DNA of 64,000 nucleotides from Arthonia radiata (taxonomy: Eukaryota > Ascomycota > Arthoniomycetes > Arthoniales > Arthoniaceae). The stretch covers positions 1,687,018 through 1,751,017 of the forward strand of contig PSQN01000006.1 in NCBI GenBank assembly GCA_002989075.1, in the 5' to 3' direction. The notes beneath the pieces were generated by a model. The model saw only the letters and a list, made by a program, of their open reading frames with translations. It was not told where the DNA came from and made no database searches. Position 1 is the stretch's first letter. Each line of letters opens with the position of its first letter. Made by a program: the position numbers and the translations under genes. Below are positions 55,790-64,000 of the stretch, one piece after another.

Positions 55790-56704
55790 ATGGAGCGAGG
55801 AGTGGCATGCTGGAGAATTCTGCGATTCTTGTTGCGGTCACGCGAGGCCCACGTGCGCGATCCGTTTCCACAAGCCTTGTATGCTTCCTGAAACATGCAT
55901 TTGCGCATTTGGGGAGCTCTTTCCTGACCCGGACATAGAAACTGCTCGCCTTCTGTGCGAGCTGCGTTCCAGATTGACACACCACACCTGCGGGCGCGAC
56001 CGTTTTCAAGCACAAGAATATATCTCAAGAAAGCCGCGAAGCCAGACTCGTCAGGCTCAACCGGCACTGCAGATCCCTTCGACTTTTCCACGTTGCAGAA
56101 AGGGATCGAGCAGGCACACACAAGGCTGCGTGAAGAGTTGTCCAAGTTGCGCGGGGATGGAAAGCTCAACCCAGAAGTGGTGGAAGCTTTGAAAGTCAAG
56201 CTGGACAAGGGCGCGACCACTGAGCGTCTCTCGAATGTTGCTCAAGTCATACCGCGCGGAAGAGCATTGCAGATCATTACCAGCGACAAAGAGGTGAGTG
56301 GGAGGAACTTGCCGGCGTTGCTGCAATGTGTCAAATTCTGACGCAGCTTGGTGTAGCACATGAAACCCATCTCGTCTGCCATTCTATCTTCGAATCTTAG
56401 TCTCACTCCACAACCGGATGGGCAGAATCCTTTGCAGTTGAACATCAACCTGCCACCTCCAACAACACAAGCTCGTAAAGAGGCGGTACAAGCCGCGCAA
56501 AGACTGGCTGATGTTGCGACAGATGCCGTTCGAAACGCTCGCGGCGCGAACCAGAAGGTTTTGAGGGCAATGGAGAAAGCCAAGTCGGCTCGACCAGACG
56601 ACGTTAAGAAGGCCGGCGATCAGATGGAGAAGATCGTTGCCGGCGGCACTGCCGAGGTCAAAAAGATAGCAGATTCCGCGAAGAAAGTGCTCGAAGGGGG
56701 CTGA
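55790..56704 (+). CDS. RRF1: Mitochondrial ribosome recycling factor
   Basis: Model: exons 55790-55878, 55939-56293 and 56357-56704; 263 aa. RRF splits post-termination mitoribosomes together with EF-G2. The N-terminus is a basic presequence (MERGVACWRILRFLLRSREAH, then across intron 1 SPSVRAAFQIDTPHLRARPFSS) ending at a LKKAAKPD segment. The RRF core shows QKGIEQAHTRLREELSKLRGDGKLNPEVVEALKV, LSNVAQVIPRGRALQIITSDKE, AILSSNLSLTPQ, and a C-terminal Lys/Ala helical part. Exon 1 is inferred: the second exon has no ATG and only this donor (GTATGC) keeps frame. It is convergent with MDE1, 46 bp apart. Confidence 0.85.
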
Positions 56705-56750
56705 GACGCAGAGAGACTGAAGGAATTTGGCGAACTGGCCCCGCTTAACA

Positions 56751-57518
56751 TCAAGCACGCTGCGTTTCAGTTGCCACCAGAGGTATGCGGTGGGCTGTCA
56801 TGTTGACGGCCAATTGAAAGATGTAATCGAGGCTTTCGCAGATGGTTTTGGCCTGCGCCACAGTGTCGCCCCACACGTAGGTGCCATGTCTCTCCACCAG
56901 AACGGCATACGTGTCCGGCCATTGGAGAATGGCCTTCTCCAAACTTTCGGTCAAGTCCTCTTCCTTGGGTGTGTTGGGGATGATGGGAACCTTGAGTCGA
57001 TCGAGGTATCCAAGATTGCCTTGCTTGCCAGGTCCTTTGGGGATACCTTTGATCTGCTCGAGCTTCTCTATCTCGAAGAAGCCTTTGCCGGGTGTGTCAC
57101 GTTCGATGAGGAGCGTTGCAAGAACAGCCCACTGTGAGTGAGTGTGGATGCAGCACATGGCATTCCGAAGGCGGAAAGATGTCAGAAACAGTGGCGTGCA
57201 AGCTGACGCGCGCAGCTCCCTTGGTCGGCGCAGATATGGCATGTCATGATGGCTTACTCGATCCTTCTTGGCCAGATTGTACTCGATGCAGTCCGCCGGG
57301 AGAACGAAGATGTCCTGGGGCTTGATGAGTTCCTTTTGTACTCCCGTCGGCGCGAGGTAGACCTTGTCATCTTTGCGGATCGAGGTGCCACCGCCAGTGC
57401 CAGTTACCCATCCGAGAGTGTAGAAATGTGCACAGAGCGACGGGATATGGTTAGCCGGGTGCAAAGGATCGTCAGAAGTAACGAGATGGTCTGCATCTTG
57501 CGAGTGGTCATCTGCCAT
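56751..57518 (-). CDS. MDE1: Methylthioribulose-1-phosphate dehydratase (methionine salvage)
   Basis: Model on the minus strand: exons 57518-57258 and 57215-56751; 241 aa. Mde1 dehydrates methylthioribulose-1-phosphate in the cytosolic methionine salvage pathway. It is a class II aldolase-fold zinc enzyme: [13 protein letters not shown] and [12 protein letters not shown] in the N-terminal part, the zinc-ligand [16 protein letters not shown], and a third His in [14 protein letters not shown]. Length matches yeast (244 aa). The 42-nt intron lies in frame without a stop; removing it gives [18 protein letters not shown], the family sequence. It is divergent from cytosine deaminase. Confidence 0.93.
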   Translation of the reverse strand: MADDHSQDADHLVTSDDPLHPANHIPSLCAHFYTLGWVTGTGGGTSIRKDDKVYLAPTGVQKELIKPQDIFVLPADCIEYNLAKKDRVSHHDMPYLRRPRELRASACTPLFLTSFRLRNAMCCIHTHSQWAVLATLLIERDTPGKGFFEIEKLEQIKGIPKGPGKQGNLGYLDRLKVPIIPNTPKEEDLTESLEKAILQWPDTYAVLVERHGTYVWGDTVAQAKTICESLDYIFQLAVNMTAHRIPLVATETQRA

Positions 57519-57781
57519 TCCTTCTAAAGTTCACCGCCGGGTCTACCGCGCAGCTAGTAGGAGGTTTCCCTAGCTTTGTCTACTCGCCGCTCGTATCAGC
57601 TCAGACTATAGCGTTGATTTAATCCAATTGTAATTGTGCAGCGCTGAAGGAAACATTTCAGCCCCGCCCACAAAGGTTCACTCCGCGCTAGTGCGTCACT
57701 GCTGTTCTGGGGAAAGTGCTGTCTCGTGGTCCACGAGGTTAGTAGAATTCACCTTGTCCTTGACCACGGGTTGATACTGAG

Positions 57782-58413
57782 ATGGAAGCTGATGACGGCT
57801 TTTTGTCAGCCCTCAGTGAGGCACGCTTGGGGCGAGAAGAAGGTGGCGTGCCTATCGGGGCTGCAATTGTGGACGCGAATGGATCTATATTGGGTACTGG
57901 CAGGAATATGAGATCTCAGAAAAACAGCAATACATTGCACGTAAGTTTCAGGCTTAGACTACAGCATTGTGGCCCCATTCTCATGAGGTGAGCATTCAGG
58001 CAGAGATCTCAGCACTGGAGAACGCTGGGCGTCATCCTGCGTCGCGGTATGCTGGCGCGACCATGTACACGACGCTGTCTCCTTGTGATATGTGTAAGCC
58101 TCGCCATCCAATTGTGCCGACGATATGGTGCGTGTGCTGAAGATGTAGCACTTCAGGCACAGGAGCGTGCCTCCTTTTCAAGATAAAGCGTGCCGTAATA
58201 GGAGAGAACAAAAACTTTTTAGGGGGCGAGCAGTTACTACGAGACCGCGGAGTAGAGGTCATTGTGCTTGATAGTCAAGACTGTAAAGACTTAATGGCAT
58301 CCTTTATTAACGAGAATCCGCAACTCTGGTACGTCCTACCCCGCGGCGATAGGTTATATTGCACGATTAGCTGATTTGGTAACACCCGAAGGAACGAGGA
58401 TATTGCTGTATAA
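57782..58413 (+). CDS. FCY1: Cytosine deaminase
   Basis: Model: exons 57782-57940, 58000-58093, 58157-58328 and 58392-58413; 148 aa. Fcy1 converts cytosine to uracil in pyrimidine salvage. The zinc-binding motifs are complete: HAE (joined over intron 1 as TLHAEISALENAG) and the PCxxC motif SPCDMCTGA, rebuilt over intron 2. VIGENKNFLGGEQLLRDRGVEV matches the yeast enzyme, and the C-terminus (NPQLWNEDIAV) is restored by a 22-nt last exon. Length is close to yeast (158 aa). It shares a 263-bp promoter with MDE1. Confidence 0.92.
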
Positions 58414-59500
58414 CAAATGTCGGCAGCTGGTTAGAGAGCCGCCCTTGGCTGTGCCCCCGAGATCGCATCGCTATCAGTTTTGTCCACTCCGGCCTGGCCT
58501 TGAGGCTCAGGGATGGCGAGATGGCATGCTGACCAAGCTTTGTGCTGGCGCTTGTCTGGAGGAAGGCTTCGCGAAGGACCCGGCTCGGCATCTTCTGGAA
58601 GGAGTCTGACAGCGCTAAAAGAGGAGCAAAGTGCTGACAACCTCACGTGGAATGGACAGCCGCAATTGGAACGGCTCAAGCGACGGTCATCTCGCTGATT
58701 GCTCCCGCCAGAAATCGTCAAGAGGACGGCTTCAAGGCTGGGGCACAATAGTCATGGCATAGTCGTATGAAGTCACCCTCTTCCAAGCTATCCAGTCACA
58801 GCAAGAGCAAGAGCAAAGCCGAGCTTGCAGGAATATCGAGCAAAGCCTCGACTACTTTGCCGCGTGCTTTTAGAGCTTGCAATGAAGGTCTTTGCTGTAT
58901 TATAGAGATACAGTTCTGCTGTTAGTCTGCCACGACTTATGTTCCCCAGCCTTGGTCCTACGAAGAGACACTATGGCTGTTCAAGCTTGTTCGCGCATTC
59001 AGCAAGAGCAGATATAGAATAATTGCCAAGTCTAGTACATGATCAATGAGCACACGTGGAAGAGGAGGCTTGATGAAGGACGGGCGGGCGGATTGTGGGC
59101 GCAAGCGCGCAGGGCCCGCTCGTGCTGAAACAGGACCCCCCGGAAAATCAAAGAGGCCCGCACATCCCTTGTCTTCACACTTTCAACCACGTCGCCAACG
59201 TTGCTCTTCCACCTTCATTCGCTCTCGCGCACATTCAATTAGCAGTCGAACTTTATCAACCCGAGCAACAAATCGCGCCAGTACCGTATTTGGAGTCTTG
59301 GCGCCACATCGAATTCACTTCCATCAACGGAAACCTCCGTCAGCAAGCGCATATAGACTTCATTGAAATCGCACCACATCCGCGTCGTTCCTTCCTCCGG
59401 AGTTTGTGGGGAGCAAACATCTTTTTAGGACTCCTCCCCTGGAGCATGGCAGTCGACTTGCTTTCATAGCACTCTCCCTCAATCTCTCGCTTGGCCAGCA
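58414..59500. other. Intergenic, no supported gene
   Basis: 1.09 kb between FCY1 and the glycosyltransferase. A 124-codon plus-strand frame (59095-59469) directly upstream of the glycosyltransferase has no recognisable similarity and could be leader. Nothing else is seen. Confidence 0.35.
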
Positions 59501-61362
59501 ATGTCGTCAAAGTCGGACGCCTATCCCGCTTTTCTACGTTCTGCCAGCCCGGGCTCTAGTGTCGTCCGCAATGTTCGTGTAACGCGGACTTTGGGTCTCG
59601 TTGCCCTCATCATCTTTGTGCTATACTTTCTTTCAAACTCATTTGTGAGTACCCGAGCCACCGCCTCGCCCATTGCCTGGCCGCTGACATGTAGCAGGGG
59701 GAGAAATTTCCGGCGGATATACAAGACTCATATGGCGCCATTACAAGATCTCAGCTCAACGCTACGACGCTTCACGTTCTCCTACCAGCGACACTACAAG
59801 ACATCAACCTTTGCAAAACACTCGTCGGACTTCACGTCCTTGGGTATCCGACACCAACGTTACTAGGATGGGGAGACCGAGCGGAGCGGAGTTACTCGAT
59901 CGATGCGGGAGCACACATTCTTTCTAAGATTACTAGATTACTAGAGTATCTCGAGCAGCTACCGCCGGACCGAGACAATGACCTGATATTGATGGTTGAT
60001 GCGTATGATACCTGGTTCCAGCTGCGATCGGAGGTCATGATCTCGAGATATCACCACCTGAACAAACTCGCCAACAAGCGATTACGACAGAAGTATGGTC
60101 GAGGCGCCGTAAAGAGAGGCAACATGAAGCAGACTGTCATCTTTGGCGCCGCAAAAGAATGCTCAAACCAACCGCACACTCTTGGCTGCTACCCCGTACC
60201 TGAACCTTACACACCGCACGACATGTTCGGCGGCAACACCGACACCGTCATGGGCCTGACACAACATAGCTCCAAGCGCCCAAAATACCTTGCCTCCGCC
60301 TTCATGCTCGGGCCCGTCCGCGACATCAAGAACATCATGCGCAAAGCGCAATGGAAAGTCGACACTCTCCCGGACTTCGATCGCGATCTCGACAACGGAT
60401 CCGGCTCCTCTGACTTTATCTACCACGGCGACGACACTTCCGTCTTCGCCCGCATCTTCGGCGAGCAGGAGTTCATGCGCGAGTCCATTCGCCGCAATTA
60501 CAGCGGCTCAACCGCTTTCTTCCGGCGCTTGTTTGGTGTCGGACTCGGTCCAGAAGGCGGACACTCCATGGTCGAAGGCGCGGTCATCAAGGATGTGCTG
60601 AATCCGGACTTCGTACATGAGAATATGCCGCCGAGCTATTCCAAGAACAAAGCCGACCAGATGAAGGAGTTTGAGTTCGGTATTGGCTTAGATTATGGTG
60701 GGGATTTATACACCCAGACACACAACGCTGAGCGCGATCACTCATACATCGTCTACACAAACAACCATACCGACACCCTTGGCGAAGTACCGCAAGAATT
60801 AGCACATCAACAAGAATGGGGCAAACCTTTGCGCAAAGAAGACCCAAAGACGATCAAACAGCAGATCGATGAGGCGTGGCCTGACCGAACGAAATTCGAT
60901 TGCGTCCCGCATCTAAGGGACAAGCTGCCGCAAGATATAATGCACAGCAAAATCCCCTACGCCGCAGCGCCGAAAGTCATCGTGACGTCCGACGGCGGTC
61001 AATCACCTCAAGACGCGCCGAGCAACACGACATGGGAGGAAGTCCGCCTCTTCACCAATCTTTGTCTTGGCAGTGTCCCGACGGTGCTGCACCACAACGG
61101 CGACCGCAACGCACGATCGAACGACTGGGAGAAGCTGTGGTGGCAGCGGTGGGGCAGCACACTTCTCGAGCTTGCGAAAATGGGTCGGCAGGGCAAGGAC
61201 GAGGTGTGGCAAAGGGGACCGAAAGACCCGAAGCAATTGACGCATGTGGAGAACGCGGGCATCGGTGCTTGGAGCGACGAAGGCTGGTTCGTGGGTTGGA
61301 ATCAGGCGTGTCCGAAGGACTTTGATAACGAGCTGTACCGGGGGATGGAGTTTGATGACTGA
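59501..61362 (+). CDS. Type II membrane glycosyltransferase (PLOD/GT25-like)
   Basis: Model: exons 59501-59644 and 59698-61362; 602 aa. A short cytosolic tail is followed by a signal anchor (TLGLVALIIFVLYFLSNS, about 31-48) and a lumenal catalytic domain, so a Golgi location is likely. HVLLPATLQDINLCKTLVGLHVLGYPTPTLLGWGD and the metal-binding DxD-type LMVDAYDTWF (about 147-155) resemble the glycosyltransferase part of procollagen-lysine enzymes and related fungal proteins. SAFMLGPVRDIKNIM and HGDDTSVFARIFGEQEF carry further conserved acidic residues. Donor and acceptor sugars are unknown. It is convergent with DUS2. Confidence 0.8.
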
Positions 61363-61945
61363 GCATTGAGTTGCACTCGGTAGTGTGTCCAGGAGGCAGA
61401 GAAGGGAGGATCTGGTGACAAAAACGAAGAAAGCATGGCGAGGGACCTGCATTGCAAGGCGTTATGGCAAGCATGGCACGACCTAAATATCTATATCCAA
61501 TGACAATTCTTGGACATGAAAAGCATTGTGCTACGGCTTTCTTTGCTAGTACTTTCTTGTACCAGTCTACGTCAACCTTGAGCTTCTCACCACAGTTCGA
61601 CCGCAAAGCCACAGGGTCATAACAGACTCAGGAATCACCCTCTTATCATCGCAGTTGGCCGCGCTGCTTGACCCCATGCGTTGTTCAGCATCTGAGAACC
61701 CCTTCAATCACCGACTGGATTGTTCTTTCCAGATGAAACCGTCAAATTGGCCCGAAACAGGGTCTCAAAGAACTCTGGATCCTGCCCTTGCTGCTGCTGT
61801 GGCTGCAACTCTGTGAAGCGGTGTTGACCGGCTGCGTATGACCTCGTATTTGGACGCTCGATTTGTGACCGTGTCCTGACCAATGAAGGGCAACGCGAAG
61901 CTCAGGCATCGAAATGCGATGACTTTGCATCACAATGCTGTCTCG
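61363..61945. other. Intergenic between convergent genes
   Basis: 583 bp between the glycosyltransferase and DUS2 stops; no supported gene. A 149-codon minus-strand frame is largely antisense to the glycosyltransferase. Confidence 0.35.

Positions 61946-64000
<2,055 letters not shown>

Noticed and set aside
59095-59469. 124-codon plus-strand frame before the glycosyltransferase
   Set aside because: No recognisable domain; ends 31 bp before the next start and is better read as leader sequence.

Overview
This window is nuclear DNA from a filamentous ascomycete. The genes are short, closely packed and lie on both strands. Most carry one to six introns of about 37-200 bp with GTRAGT-type donors. 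The gene content fits Pezizomycotina: Pal1, a fumarate reductase fused to cytochrome b5, Git1-like and sugar-porter MFS proteins, Zn2Cys6 and fungal STAND-type N-terminal domains. A Dothideomycete is the best guess, but that is inference from protein flavour and no phylogeny was run. I saw no tRNA or rRNA gene, CRISPR array, or intact mobile or virus-like element.

Layout. 0-10 kb: CKS1, USB1, a Pal1 morphology protein, ERO1, fumarate reductase-cyt b5, and an SDC1/Dpy-30 COMPASS subunit. 10-17.5 kb is accessory: two divergently transcribed genes with N-terminal domains typical of fungal STAND/NLR-like proteins, a broken fragment related to one of them, and degenerate tandem repeats. 17.5-24.3 kb: LETM1/Mdm38, a diverged UMP-CMP kinase, a MAK32-like PfkB kinase with an apparent GC-AG intron, and adenylate kinase 2. 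24.5-31.6 kb: the convergent recombination and repair pair MPH1 and MLH2. 31.8-42.6 kb: a DUF202 membrane protein, a sugar porter, an alpha/beta hydrolase-ankyrin protein, a GH43 glycosidase, a secreted PL20-like lyase, and an AhpD-like protein. 43-53 kb: a Git1-like permease, RFC2, VTA1, an HDEL-tagged PDI-like protein, a minisatellite region, and a DsbA-fold oxidoreductase. 53-64 kb: a Zn2Cys6 regulator, mitochondrial ribosome recycling factor, MDE1, cytosine deaminase, a type II membrane glycosyltransferase, and DUS2.

Functional themes. MPH1, MLH2 and RFC2 each carry two ACGCGT (MCB-type) boxes close upstream. MPH1 and MLH2 share an almost identical CACGTG-ACGCGT-ACGCGT arrangement, which suggests G1/S co-regulation of replication and repair genes. 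ERO1 and the HDEL PDI-like protein both act in oxidative folding in the ER. The sugar porter, GH43 and PL20-like genes form a loose carbohydrate-use neighbourhood. Many longer genes switch from a C-rich to a G-rich coding strand towards the 3' end, a pattern worth measuring. Exon boundaries were derived by hand from splice signals, phase and family similarity. Every joined model given is phase-consistent, but none has transcript support.
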